Source: Bacillota bacterium
GTDB taxonomy: Bacteria; Bacillota; UBA4882; UBA8346
Assembly: GCA_023410535.1 (NCBI GenBank)
Contig: JAEYPR010000027.1
Coordinates: forward strand, 62,001 to 126,000
DNA: 64,000 nucleotides
Direction: 5' to 3'
The notes beneath the pieces are model-generated. The model did not search any database, was not told the DNA's origin, and worked only from the letters and a program-made list of their open reading frames with translations. Numbering within the stretch: the first letter of the stretch is position 1; every line of letters starts with the position of its first letter. Below, piece by piece: positions 53,917 to 62,221 of this stretch. A program made the position numbers and the translations under genes.

Positions 53917-53950
53917 GAAACAGGACTGCTCGTTCAGTCCTGTTTCAATT
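53917..53950 (+). terminator. Rho-independent terminator of the importer operon
   Basis: GAAACAGGACTG (53917-53928) pairs with CAGTCCTGTTTC (53935-53946), followed by AATTTT. Confidence 0.8.
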
Positions 53951-54117
53951 TTGGGGTGAAGAATATGGAATGACCGGATTTAATTTATTACATTCTAGTC
54001 AATTTTCGGAACGAGTATTTGCATCTCCGGGGTATCTGCATTATAATTTTATTTTGAAATGTAAGACTTATTTTCACGGTGCGCAACCTCGATAATATAG
54101 CTATCTAAGGAGTCGGC

Positions 54118-54804
54118 ATGGGTACGATTATCAACGTGATCATGATTTTAATCGGCGGGGCGATCGGCTTGCTGTTCCGGGAGAAGTTTCCGGAACGGGT
54201 GACGCAGACGGCGTTGCAAGTGATGGGACTGTTCACGATGATCGTCGGGATCAGCATGGCCTTGCAAGGCAAAGAGATGGTATTGGTCCTGATCAGCCTG
54301 GCGGTCGGCGCGATGATAGGCGAAGGGATCAATATTGAAGGACGCTTGGAACAGGTCGGCGTTTGGATCGACGGGAAACTGAAGGTGACCGAGGGCAGCC
54401 CGGCCAAGGGTTTCATCTACGCCAGTCTGGTCTTTTGTGTCGGGTCGATGGCGATTGTCGGCAGCATCACCGACGGTGTCAAAGGCGACAGTTCGATTTT
54501 GGTGACCAAGGCAATGATGGACGGGATCATCTCGATTCCGTTCGCGGCGGGGATGGGCTTCGGGGTGCTCGGATCGGCGCTGTCGATCCTGGTGTATCAG
54601 GGCGGGCTGACGCTGTTGGCCTGGCAGTTGCAGGCGCTGTTTACGCCGGAGATGATCCGGGAGTTGACGGCGGTCGGCGGCGTGATTGTATTGGGGATCG
54701 GGATCAATATCTTGGGTCTGCAGAAGGTGCGGGTCGGGAATTTTTTGCCGGCGTTGTTGATGATTATTTTGATCTGCTACTTTAAGCCGATGTTGGGGTT
54801 CTAG
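54118..54804 (+). CDS. DUF554-family membrane protein (YdfK/YqgA-like)
   Basis: A 228-residue membrane protein with about six segments. Family phrases are GTIINVIMILIGGAIGLLFR, GEGINIEGRLE, GFIYASLVFCVGSMAIVGSI and DGIISIPFAAGMGFGV. These are annotated as transporters by general fold only; the substrate is unknown. GGAG lies 5 bases before the ATG. Single gene, followed by a repeat-rich 500-base gap. Confidence 0.92.
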   Translation: MGTIINVIMILIGGAIGLLFREKFPERVTQTALQVMGLFTMIVGISMALQGKEMVLVLISLAVGAMIGEGINIEGRLEQVGVWIDGKLKVTEGSPAKGFIYASLVFCVGSMAIVGSITDGVKGDSSILVTKAMMDGIISIPFAAGMGFGVLGSALSILVYQGGLTLLAWQLQALFTPEMIRELTAVGGVIVLGIGINILGLQKVRVGNFLPALLMIILICYFKPMLGF

Positions 54805-54809
54805 TAGCC

Positions 54810-54929
54810 GCGTCGTGAAAAGCGGCACATTGCGGCGTTGTTCAGTCGTTCCGGTCCTCAACGTACAGCAAAGTACGCTTGCGGTCCTCACTTCCTTCAC
54901 GCCTTGCACTGCACCGCTTTTGACGACGC
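54810..54929. repeat. MITE-like palindromic element, copy 2
   Basis: Terminal inverted repeats GCGTCGTGAAAAGCGG (54810-54825) and CCGCTTTTGACGACGC (54914-54929) match at 15 of 16 positions. A central hairpin CGTAC-AGCAAA-GTACG lies near 54860-54877. Outer parts match copy 1 at 8243-8398; the centre does not but is palindromic in both. No coding capacity. Confidence 0.72.
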
Positions 54930-54962
54930 GGGGGTTTGTGTTAAGAAGTAACTTGGCGACTA

Positions 54963-54999
54963 CCCCGGCTCGTTGGGGTGGAGCGCCGGACTGCATACT
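54963..54999 (+). repeat. 37-bp dispersed repeat, copy 2
   Basis: It matches 9405-9441 at 32 of 37 positions with no gap. It starts 33 bases after the MITE-like element. Confidence 0.6.
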
Positions 55000-55143
55000 C
55001 TTTACTTTAATTTGGTTCTAATGTTGTATTCGAGGATTTACGTTCTAAAAGGCCTGATATTTCAGCTCCGTCATCCCGCTCCTCTGCAGTGCCGAGCTGA
55101 ACCGCGACGTAGGAGAGGGACCGAGGGTGAGGTCAAGACTACC

Positions 55144-55269
55144 GGAGAACCCAATTCAACCATCAGGATTCGACATCCGGGAACCCGGGAAGCCAATTTA
55201 GTGACCGGGGAAAGCAATTTAGCCACCAGAATTCGACATCCGGGAACTTGAATTGGGTTCCCGACCACC
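55144..55269 (-). repeat. Intergenic array D of the 21-bp-period repeat family
   Basis: Blocks of 42, 21, 42 and 21 bp (55144-55185, -55206, -55248, -55269) without indels. The two 42-bp blocks share ATTCGACATCCGGGAAC. Read on the minus strand the unit begins GGTTCCCGGATGTCGAATCC, matching array C, 19 kb away, at 34 of 42 positions. The array sits directly upstream of the HAD gene; the rest of the gap 54805-55304 holds the two other repeats and no gene. Confidence 0.8.
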
Positions 55270-55304
55270 GGGAAAGACGGGCTGACAACCAAAACGGAGG
55301 CATT

Positions 55305-55964
55305 ATGCTCAAAGCGTTGGTATTTGATTTCGACGGGTTGATTATTGATACGGAGACGCCTTGGTATGAGGCGTTTGTCGATGTGTACGGGGAGTATGGG
55401 GCGGTGTTGCCGCTTGCGTTGTATGTGAAATGCGTCGGTACTGATTCCAAGGCGTTTCATCCCCGGAAGTATCTGGAGCAATGCATTGGCGGGCCGGTCG
55501 ATGCCGGGGCGTTTCAAGAACAGACGCTGGCGCGGCACGCGGCGCGGATGAAAGAACGGACAATCAACCCCGGCGTGTTGGAACTGTTGCAAGCGGCTCA
55601 AAAAGCGGGGCTCAAGATCGGTCTGGCCTCCAGTTCGGAGCGGGCGTGGGTGGTCGGATTTTTGGAACAGTTAAATTTGCTGCCGTATTTTGATACGATC
55701 CGGACCCGGGAGGATGTAAGCGCGGTAAAACCCGCTCCCGATCTCTACCTCCGGGTGTTGGCGGATTTCGGGGTAACCGGCGCCGAGGCGGTGGCTTTCG
55801 AAGACTCGCCCAACGGCACCCGGGCGGCCAAGGCGGCCGGGCTGTTTTGCGTGATCGTGCCGCAGGGGGTGACCAAGGATTTGGTCTTCGAAGGGCATGA
55901 CCTGCGGGTGGCCTCCCTGGCCGAGGTTTCGCCGGCGCGATTGCGGCAGGAGTTCGGCGGGTAA
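55305..55964 (+). CDS. HAD-superfamily phosphatase, beta-phosphoglucomutase-like
   Basis: A 219-residue HAD subfamily IA enzyme. Motif I is FDFDGLIIDTE (Asp8, Asp10), motif II in LASSSERAWV, motif III Lys in SAVKPAPDLYL, and motif IV in AFEDSPNGTRAAKAAG. The four-helix cap domain (about 15-85) is of the PGMB/GS1-type. Either a sugar-phosphate phosphatase or a phosphomutase; sequence alone does not decide. The ATG at 55305 has GGAGG 5 bases before it; array D ends 35 bases upstream. Followed by a terminator. Confidence 0.93.
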   Translation: MLKALVFDFDGLIIDTETPWYEAFVDVYGEYGAVLPLALYVKCVGTDSKAFHPRKYLEQCIGGPVDAGAFQEQTLARHAARMKERTINPGVLELLQAAQKAGLKIGLASSSERAWVVGFLEQLNLLPYFDTIRTREDVSAVKPAPDLYLRVLADFGVTGAEAVAFEDSPNGTRAAKAAGLFCVIVPQGVTKDLVFEGHDLRVASLAEVSPARLRQEFGG

Positions 55965-55997
55965 ATTTCCGGTGTAGAGTGTTGCGATTGAAAAGTG

Positions 55998-56037
55998 ACG
56001 CCCTTTCGTTGCCAGTTTGCGAACGAAAGGGCGTTTT
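55998..56037 (+). terminator. Rho-independent terminator
   Basis: ACGCCCTTTCGTT (55998-56010) pairs with AACGAAAGGGCGT (56022-56034), followed by TTT. It lies between convergent genes. Confidence 0.87.
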
Positions 56038-56045
56038 GGCGAGCG

Positions 56046-59000
56046 TCAATATTTCCCGAAGCCCCCTTGCGTCAGGGCTGGCGCGGCGGGTGGAATCGGC
56101 GCTTGACCGGCGGCTCCGGTCAGCCGGAACTGACTGACCATCTCTTGAAGCAGCATGGCTTGGGCGCTCATGGCTTGACTGGCGGCGGCGCTCTGCTCGG
56201 CGGTGGCGGTATTGGTATGGGTAATTTGAGCGACTTGGATGATTCCCTGGTTAATTTGCGTGATATTGGTGGCTTGGGTGGCGGAGGCTTCGGCGATCGC
56301 ATGGACCAGGCCGGCGGCGCCGGTAATGTCCTGGACAATGGTTGCTAAAGCCGTGGCGGTCGCATTGGCGATCTGGGTGCCGGCCTGCACCTGTTTGAGC
56401 GAGTCTTCGATCAAGGCGTCCGTCTCTTTGGCGGCTTGCGCGCTCCGGGCGGCCAGCTTCCGGACCTCATCGGCGACAACCGCGAAACCTTTGCCGTGGG
56501 CCCCGGCCCGCGCCGCTTCGACGGCGGCGTTTAAGGCGAGCAGATTGGTTTGGAAGGCGATCTCGTCAATGACTTTGATGGTTTTGGCGATATTCCCCGC
56601 CGCTTGACTGATGCCGGCCATCGCCGCGAGCATCGCTTGCATTTGGGCGTTGCCCTCCCGGGCGCTATCACGGGTTTGCCCGGCCAGTTGGTTGCTTTCC
56701 TGGGCGCGTTGCGCGTTATCGCGGGTTTGGGCGGCGACTTCGGCCATGGCGGCGGAGAGTTCTTCCAAGGTGCTGGCCTGGGCGGTCGCACCGGCCGACA
56801 AAGCCTGACTGCCGTCGGAGACTTGCCGGGTGGCGGCGGTTACTTGCCGGGCGGCTTGGTTAATCTCGGCCAGAATTTGGTTGAAGCGGTCGATAGTATG
56901 ATTAAGTGCCGTTTTGACCTGGTCGTACTCGCCTTGGTAAGCGCCGTCGACCTGTTGGACCAGATCGCCCTGGGCCATTTGGTGCAAGACTGCCGCCACT
57001 TCGGCCAGCGGCGCGTCGACCGCCTCCATCACTTGGTTCAGGCCGAGGATGATCTCCTGGTATTTCCCTTCGAACTTTTCAATCTCCCCGCGTTGCTCCA
57101 ACCGTCCCTGGACGGTGGCCAACGAGAGCCGCCGCGCCTCCGCGACCACCTCTTGCAAAGCCGTCATCATGGCGATCATCGCCGGCATCATCTGGTCATT
57201 GGCGGAACGTTGGCCGATGGCGCTAAACTCCTCCAAACGGCTGATGTCGCCATGGGAAAGCCGGACGAAAGCGTCCTGAACGCTGAGTAGACGCGCCCTG
57301 ACTGTATTGATCCGGTCCGCGAAACGTTGCAGCACTCCTTGATACGCCCCGGTCATGGCCACGGTGTAATCATTGTCCGCCATCCGGCCCAGCACCGTTT
57401 CGGCTTCGGCCAGCGGGGCCACTAACGCGTCCAAGGTGGCATTAAAGCCGGTGATGACTTGGCGATATTCCCCTGCGAACCGGCTGGTGTCGCCCCGCCG
57501 GTCCAACTCGCCGGCCGCGGCGGCTTGGGTTAAGCGCAGCGTTTCGTGGACCAGCCCCTGGACGTTGCCCATCATTTGACAAAGGGCCGGGAGAATCCGG
57601 TCCTGCTCGGACTGTTGGCCGACGCTTTGCAGTTGCGCCAGTTCGTGAAAGTCGCCGGCGGCGGTTTGGCTGATCACGTTTTGAATGGTCAGCAGATTGG
57701 CCCGCACGCCATTGATGGCGTTGGTGATGTCGCCGTAGATTCCCGGGTAATCGCCGGCGACTGCTTCGGTCAGGTCGTTGCGGGCGATCCGTTGCAAGAC
57801 GCGGTTGCTTTCGGTCAAAGCCGCCAAACCGTTGATGCAGGCATTGATACTGGTTTTCAGTTCGTCAAAATCACCGTAATATTCGTCGCTGATCGGTTCG
57901 GGAATGTCGCCTTGGCCGATCCGGGCCACATAGGCGGCGGTCATCCGCAACGGTTTGATCACCGCATCCAAGGTGGCGTTAAAACCGGCGATGACCTCTT
58001 GATATTTGCCGGAAAACTTACTGCTGTCGCCCCGTTCGCTTAAGCATCCGGCGGCTGCGGCGGCAATCAATTTTTCCGTCTCGTCGGTCAAATCGCGTAA
58101 CGTGCCAATCACGCTGCGAAGGCTCAGGCCTAAACTGTCCTGTTCCGAACGGAGCTGGACTTCGACCGTGAGGTCGCCGGCGGCGATCTGCCGGGCGGCA
58201 GCCGCTTGGGCTTGGCTGGCCGTAATCATGGCCGCAAACGCGGCTTGCAAATGGCCGATTTCATCCTGGCTCGCTTGCTTAATCACGACATCGACATCGC
58301 CCAGGGCCAACCGGTCGGCAGCGGCAGTCAACTCCCGCATCGGCCGGCGGATGAACCGCGCCAGACCGATTCCCATTCCGATCGCGCAGACCACCCCGAA
58401 CAGCGCCAATCCGATTAGAAAGAGGATGGCCTGCCCGGTTCGGGCGGAACTAGCCTGCGAACGCGTTTCGGCTTCCATCGCGTTATATTTCAGCATATTT
58501 TTAAGGGTTTCGTTGAAGTCGTCCGCCAACGGCTTCAGCGTTGTGGTCATCAACATATTGGCGTCGGCAACATTATTTTGATTGGACAGTTCCAAAACGG
58601 CCGTCTGCTGTTGCCGGTATTGGGTAAAGTCGTTTTTGAGCCGGGCGAGACTACTCTTTTCAAAGTCCGATACCAATTCTTTTTCATATTGGACCACCTT
58701 TTGGTCGATGGTCTGCTCCAACTCGTGAATGGCGTATTCAAATAAATTTTTGCCCATGGGGTTTAAGATGTGATAGGCGAGGTTAATCTGAATTCCCTGA
58801 AATGAGACGGCAATGGTATTGAGCGGTTCGACCGGCGCCATGTTTTCATGATAAATCTCCTGGACATTGCGGTTGACTCCCGTGATACTCCACGCGCCGA
58901 CCCCGCCAATCAGCCCGGCGATGGCGGCGACCGTAACAAAACCTAACAAAAGTTTGGTACTGATCTTGCAGTCGCCGAACCACTGGCGGATGGGGCGAAC

Positions 59001-59051
59001 CCACGCTGTGATCCGAGCGAATTTTTTAAAGAAACCCCGAAAATTCTTCAT
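56046..59051 (-). CDS. Large poly-HAMP methyl-accepting chemotaxis protein
   Basis: A 1001-residue chemoreceptor. N-terminal membrane segment (about 33-55), a four-helix sensor domain (about 56-205), a second segment (about 206-232), a HAMP domain (about 232-285), then several further HAMP-like repeats to about residue 730. These repeats share the phrase (F)xGxYxxVIxGFNATLDAxxxPL and SERGD/DRRGD/EQRGE turns, seen at about 335, 525 and 650. The signalling domain (about 740-960) has canonical tip EIAFQTNLLALNAAVEAARA and GFAVVADEVRKLAARS. A Pro/Ala/Gly tail ends the protein. The chain of HAMP units resembles poly-HAMP relays in soluble receptors. AAGGAGG precedes the ATG at 59051. Confidence 0.93.
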   Translation of the reverse strand: MKNFRGFFKKFARITAWVRPIRQWFGDCKISTKLLLGFVTVAAIAGLIGGVGAWSITGVNRNVQEIYHENMAPVEPLNTIAVSFQGIQINLAYHILNPMGKNLFEYAIHELEQTIDQKVVQYEKELVSDFEKSSLARLKNDFTQYRQQQTAVLELSNQNNVADANMLMTTTLKPLADDFNETLKNMLKYNAMEAETRSQASSARTGQAILFLIGLALFGVVCAIGMGIGLARFIRRPMRELTAAADRLALGDVDVVIKQASQDEIGHLQAAFAAMITASQAQAAAARQIAAGDLTVEVQLRSEQDSLGLSLRSVIGTLRDLTDETEKLIAAAAAGCLSERGDSSKFSGKYQEVIAGFNATLDAVIKPLRMTAAYVARIGQGDIPEPISDEYYGDFDELKTSINACINGLAALTESNRVLQRIARNDLTEAVAGDYPGIYGDITNAINGVRANLLTIQNVISQTAAGDFHELAQLQSVGQQSEQDRILPALCQMMGNVQGLVHETLRLTQAAAAGELDRRGDTSRFAGEYRQVITGFNATLDALVAPLAEAETVLGRMADNDYTVAMTGAYQGVLQRFADRINTVRARLLSVQDAFVRLSHGDISRLEEFSAIGQRSANDQMMPAMIAMMTALQEVVAEARRLSLATVQGRLEQRGEIEKFEGKYQEIILGLNQVMEAVDAPLAEVAAVLHQMAQGDLVQQVDGAYQGEYDQVKTALNHTIDRFNQILAEINQAARQVTAATRQVSDGSQALSAGATAQASTLEELSAAMAEVAAQTRDNAQRAQESNQLAGQTRDSAREGNAQMQAMLAAMAGISQAAGNIAKTIKVIDEIAFQTNLLALNAAVEAARAGAHGKGFAVVADEVRKLAARSAQAAKETDALIEDSLKQVQAGTQIANATATALATIVQDITGAAGLVHAIAEASATQATNITQINQGIIQVAQITHTNTATAEQSAAASQAMSAQAMLLQEMVSQFRLTGAAGQAPIPPAAPALTQGGFGKY

Positions 59052-59344
59052 TGATGAAGCCCTCCTTGTATGATCATTGCGGTTTTGCTTCGCTAGAGCG
59101 GTTCCGTCCGGATTTTTTCAATAAAGATAAAGCTACAATTTATAGTTTCAGATTTGAAGATTAGTTTCCGATGGTCTTTGGATTGTATCGGTGTAAACTT
59201 TCAATTACAGCTTTATTAAGTCAATTGACGACCGAAATTACAAATCGCAACCGAGTGGCGGAAAAAATTTTTTCATTAAAATAGTTCTAATGTATTTTTG
59301 TGTAAAATTACTAATCAATTTCCAGAAAATTATTATATAATTAG

Positions 59345-59460
59345 ATTACCCGGCCGGACAAATTGTTTCATCAGCCGTACAACTCATTCCGTTTAGCCCT
59401 TTTTAGGAATGACAATCCGGGTGAGATGATAGTTAGCGGCACCGCCTAACGTTAAAAGGG
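59345..59460 (+). promoter_or_regulatory. Structured leader upstream of the pectate lyase gene
   Basis: The gap 59052-59510 has no gene. Its left part (59100-59340) is AT-rich promoter-like DNA. Three nested or adjacent stems follow: ACCCGG (59348-59353) with CCGGGT (59417-59422), TCATTCC (59384-59390) with GGAATGA (59406-59412), and GTTAG (59432-59436) with CTAAC (59446-59450). It does not match the cyclic-di-GMP or other riboswitch consensus that I know. It could be a regulatory leader or chance. Confidence 0.35.
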
Positions 59461-59510
59461 GGTGAAAGAGTCAAATTGATCGGTTCCAGATAAAAAAGGG
59501 AGGTATTTTG

Positions 59511-61550
59511 ATGAAAATGAATGGGAAGATCGGGTTTGGATTAATTCTCCTGATCGGGTTGTTCACGGCGCTGTTCATGATGGGACAGGGCATTGTCTCC
59601 GCGACCACCTTGTTCAGCGACAACTTCGATGACGGAAACGCCACCGGTTGGTCGGCAACCAGCGGAACCTGGTCCGTCGTTTCGGACAGCGGTTCCTATG
59701 TTTACTACCAATCGAGCACCAACGAGGGCCGGACATCCGCCGGCAGCTCCAGTTGGACCAATTATTCGGTGGAAGCGCGCGTGAAGGTCGACAATTTTAA
59801 CGGCAGCAATCGCGCGTATGTTTGCGGCCGTTGGAAAGACGCCAACAATTTTTACTGTGTTAGCCTGTACAATTCTAGCGGCGGCACCATCGAGATCCGC
59901 AAGAAAGTCAACGGCAGCACCACCAATTTGGCGACGCTCACCAATGTCGGTCTCAGCGCCGGCACTTGGTACACGGTGAAGTTGGCGATGAACGGCACCA
60001 GTTTGACCGCCTATCTCAACGGCGTGCAGAAGTTAACCGCTACCGACAGCGCATTGAGTTCCGGCGCCATCGGTTTGATCGCCTACAAAGTCGTCGCCAA
60101 GTACGATGATGTCGCCGTCAATGACTTCGGTACGACCACCCCGACCCCGACCGCGGTCGCCACGGCGACTCCGACCGGCACCAAAGCATCGGCAACTCCA
60201 ACACCAACGGGCACCAGAGCCACAGCAACCCCAACACCGACCAGCCCGACCAACACCGCAACCCCCACCCCGACTGCGGTAACGGGAGTAATCCATGTCA
60301 CCACCAGCGGCACCGATAGCGGCTCCGGCACCACCAGCAGCCCGATGTCTTTGACCGCAGCGATCACCCGGGTCGCAGCCGGCGGCACGATTTACGTGCA
60401 CAGCGGAACCTATTCTTACTCAACCGGAATCACCATCGCTTATGGCAATAACGGTTCGAGTAGCGCCTTCAAGAAACTGACGGCGGCTCCGGGCGAAAAC
60501 GCCCCGATTTTGAACTTCTCCGCCCAGACTTTTGACTCCGCCAACCGCGGTTTGACTTTGAACGGCAACTACTGGTTGATCAAAGGGATCAAAGTGACCG
60601 GCGCCGGCGACAACGGGATTTACATCGGTGGCAGTTACAATGTGATCCAGGATTGCGCCACCTACGCCAACCGCGACAGCGGCTTGCAACTGGGACGCCG
60701 CGACAGTTCCTTGAGTAGCATTAACGATTGGCCGAGTTACAACCTGATCCTTAATTGCGAGTCCTATGACAACCGCGATCCGGACAACGGCGAAGACGCC
60801 GACGGTTTCGCCTGTAAGCTGACCACCGGGTACGGCAACGTGTTCCGGGGTTGTATCGCCCACAATAACATTGATGACGGTTGGGATCTTTATACCAAGA
60901 GCGACACCGGCGTAATCGGTCCGGTCGTGATCGAGGATTGCATCGCCTATAGCAACGGGATGCTCTCGGACGGCAGCACCATGGGCGACGGTGACGGGAA
61001 CGGCTTTAAACTCGGTTCGTCCTCGAATTCGGTTCAACATATCGTGCGGCGGTGCATGGCGTTCTACAACAAGAAACACGGCTTCACCGACAACAGCAAT
61101 CCGGGACCGATTACCGTTAAAAACTGCACCTCCTGGCATAATTCCATGACCAGTACCACCAGTCAAAGCACCAGCAACTACAACTTTGCGTTCTCCAACG
61201 GCACCCACAACATGAGCAACAATCTGTCTTACGTTGGCGGCGGTAATGACCATTACACGACCGGCAGCGATCTTTCCAACTCGAACGTCTGGTGGAACAA
61301 AGACAAGCAAACCGCCACCAATGCCACAGGAACCATCACCGCCACCGCGGCTGACTTTTCCTCCGCGCCGTCCTATACCTTTGGCGTCAGCCCGGTATCG
61401 CGGAACTCCGACGGCTCGATCAATTACGGCAGCTTTTTCCAATTGGTTTCCGGCAGTGACCTGGTGAACGCCGGAGTCAGCGGTTATACCATCGGGACCC
61501 GCGGCAACGTCGATACGACCAAAGCCACCATGCCGTATACGCTCCCGTAA
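59511..61550 (+). CDS. Secreted pectate lyase, polysaccharide lyase family 9, with N-terminal LamG-like domain
   Basis: A 679-residue secreted enzyme. ATG at 59511, 7 bases after AAAGGGAGG; signal peptide about 1-31. Residues 33-205 form a laminin-G/concanavalin-like sandwich (FSDNFDDGNATGWSA...), probably carbohydrate-binding. A Thr/Pro linker (about 207-262) built from TPTPT/ATPTP repeats follows. The right-handed beta-helix (about 265-679) has PL9 marks: GIYIGGSYNVIQDC, EDADGFACKLTTGYGN, NIDDGWDLYTKSDTG and DGNGFKLGSSS; the Asp-rich turns bind calcium and a Lys acts as base in this family. It cleaves polygalacturonate by beta-elimination. Single gene; substrate for the cytoplasmic GH28 could come from it. 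Confidence 0.9.
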   Translation: MKMNGKIGFGLILLIGLFTALFMMGQGIVSATTLFSDNFDDGNATGWSATSGTWSVVSDSGSYVYYQSSTNEGRTSAGSSSWTNYSVEARVKVDNFNGSNRAYVCGRWKDANNFYCVSLYNSSGGTIEIRKKVNGSTTNLATLTNVGLSAGTWYTVKLAMNGTSLTAYLNGVQKLTATDSALSSGAIGLIAYKVVAKYDDVAVNDFGTTTPTPTAVATATPTGTKASATPTPTGTRATATPTPTSPTNTATPTPTAVTGVIHVTTSGTDSGSGTTSSPMSLTAAITRVAAGGTIYVHSGTYSYSTGITIAYGNNGSSSAFKKLTAAPGENAPILNFSAQTFDSANRGLTLNGNYWLIKGIKVTGAGDNGIYIGGSYNVIQDCATYANRDSGLQLGRRDSSLSSINDWPSYNLILNCESYDNRDPDNGEDADGFACKLTTGYGNVFRGCIAHNNIDDGWDLYTKSDTGVIGPVVIEDCIAYSNGMLSDGSTMGDGDGNGFKLGSSSNSVQHIVRRCMAFYNKKHGFTDNSNPGPITVKNCTSWHNSMTSTTSQSTSNYNFAFSNGTHNMSNNLSYVGGGNDHYTTGSDLSNSNVWWNKDKQTATNATGTITATAADFSSAPSYTFGVSPVSRNSDGSINYGSFFQLVSGSDLVNAGVSGYTIGTRGNVDTTKATMPYTLP

Positions 61551-61581
61551 TAACCGGCCCGGAATGAACGTTTCTAAACAG

Positions 61582-61615
61582 TGCAGGCCCAAACGGGCCT
61601 GCATTTTATATTTTG
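61582..61615 (+). terminator. Rho-independent terminator
   Basis: TGCAGGCCC (61582-61590) pairs with GGGCCTGCA (61595-61603), followed by TTTTATATTTT. Confidence 0.88.
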
Positions 61616-61791
61616 TTTTTTCTGACAAATGTCTCCTTATTTTCCAGAGAGTTTTGAAAATATTATCCACATATTTCCTGTAAGAAGGGCAATTTTTTGG
61701 TATTTGGCGAATCTTTCGAAATTTCATAAGGGACAGGAAGGATTTTAAGGTTTGGATACGGAAATAATAGGCTATGGAGGTGATATTGACA

Positions 61792-62067
61792 ATGACCAAA
61801 ACCGAACTAATTGATAATGTAGCCGAACAAAGCGGTTTAACCAAAAAAGACTCCGGCAAAGTAATCGATGCGATGTTTGAGTCCGTGACCGAAGCGTTAG
61901 CTGGTGGCGAGAAGGTTCAACTCGTTGGTTTCGGAAGTTTCGAGGTCCGCAAACGGGAAGCCCGCAAAGGCCGCAACCCGCAAACCGGAGCCGAAATCGA
62001 CATCCCGGCTCAAAGCGCTCCGGCATTTACCGCTGGCAAGGCGTTAAAAGATGCTGTGGACAAGTGA
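61792..62067 (+). CDS. hup: HU-family DNA-binding protein
   Basis: A 91-residue histone-like protein that bends DNA in the nucleoid. The ATG at 61792 gives the usual MTKTELI start; GGAGGTGAT lies upstream, and an in-frame TTG at 61786 would be closer to it. Conserved marks: GSFEVRKREARKGRNPQTG with the DNA-embracing arm and ending AFTAGKALKDAV. Single gene with its own terminator. Confidence 0.96.
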   Translation: MTKTELIDNVAEQSGLTKKDSGKVIDAMFESVTEALAGGEKVQLVGFGSFEVRKREARKGRNPQTGAEIDIPAQSAPAFTAGKALKDAVDK

Positions 62068-62102
62068 GCAATACCCGACATAGTACTCTACATGGAATGA
62101 AG

Positions 62103-62147
62103 AAAGAGCTTCTCAAAGGATAACAGTGAGGAGCTCTTTTTATTTTT
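62103..62147 (+). terminator. Rho-independent terminator of hup
   Basis: AAAGAGCTTCTC (62103-62114) pairs with the segment GAGGAGCTCTTTT (62128-62140), followed by a T-rich run. Confidence 0.85.
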
Positions 62148-62189
62148 GACAATGTGAATCGATAATTTTACGGCACTCGCATTTTGCAA

Positions 62190-62214
62190 AAGAAAAGACG
62201 AGGTTAGCTCGTCT
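62190..62214 (-). terminator. Rho-independent terminator of the hydrogenase gene
   Basis: On the minus strand AGACGAG/CTCGTCT (62196-62214) is followed by TTTCTTTT. Confidence 0.8.
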
Positions 62215-62221
62215 TCCTAAT

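Noticed and set aside
59340..59510. Cyclic-di-GMP riboswitch before the pectate lyase
   Set aside because: The conserved core and tetraloop-receptor features that I know for both classes are not present.
60420..61859. A 479-codon frame antisense to the PL9 gene
   Set aside because: It lies over the beta-helix coding region and a terminator and shows only composition-driven sequence.
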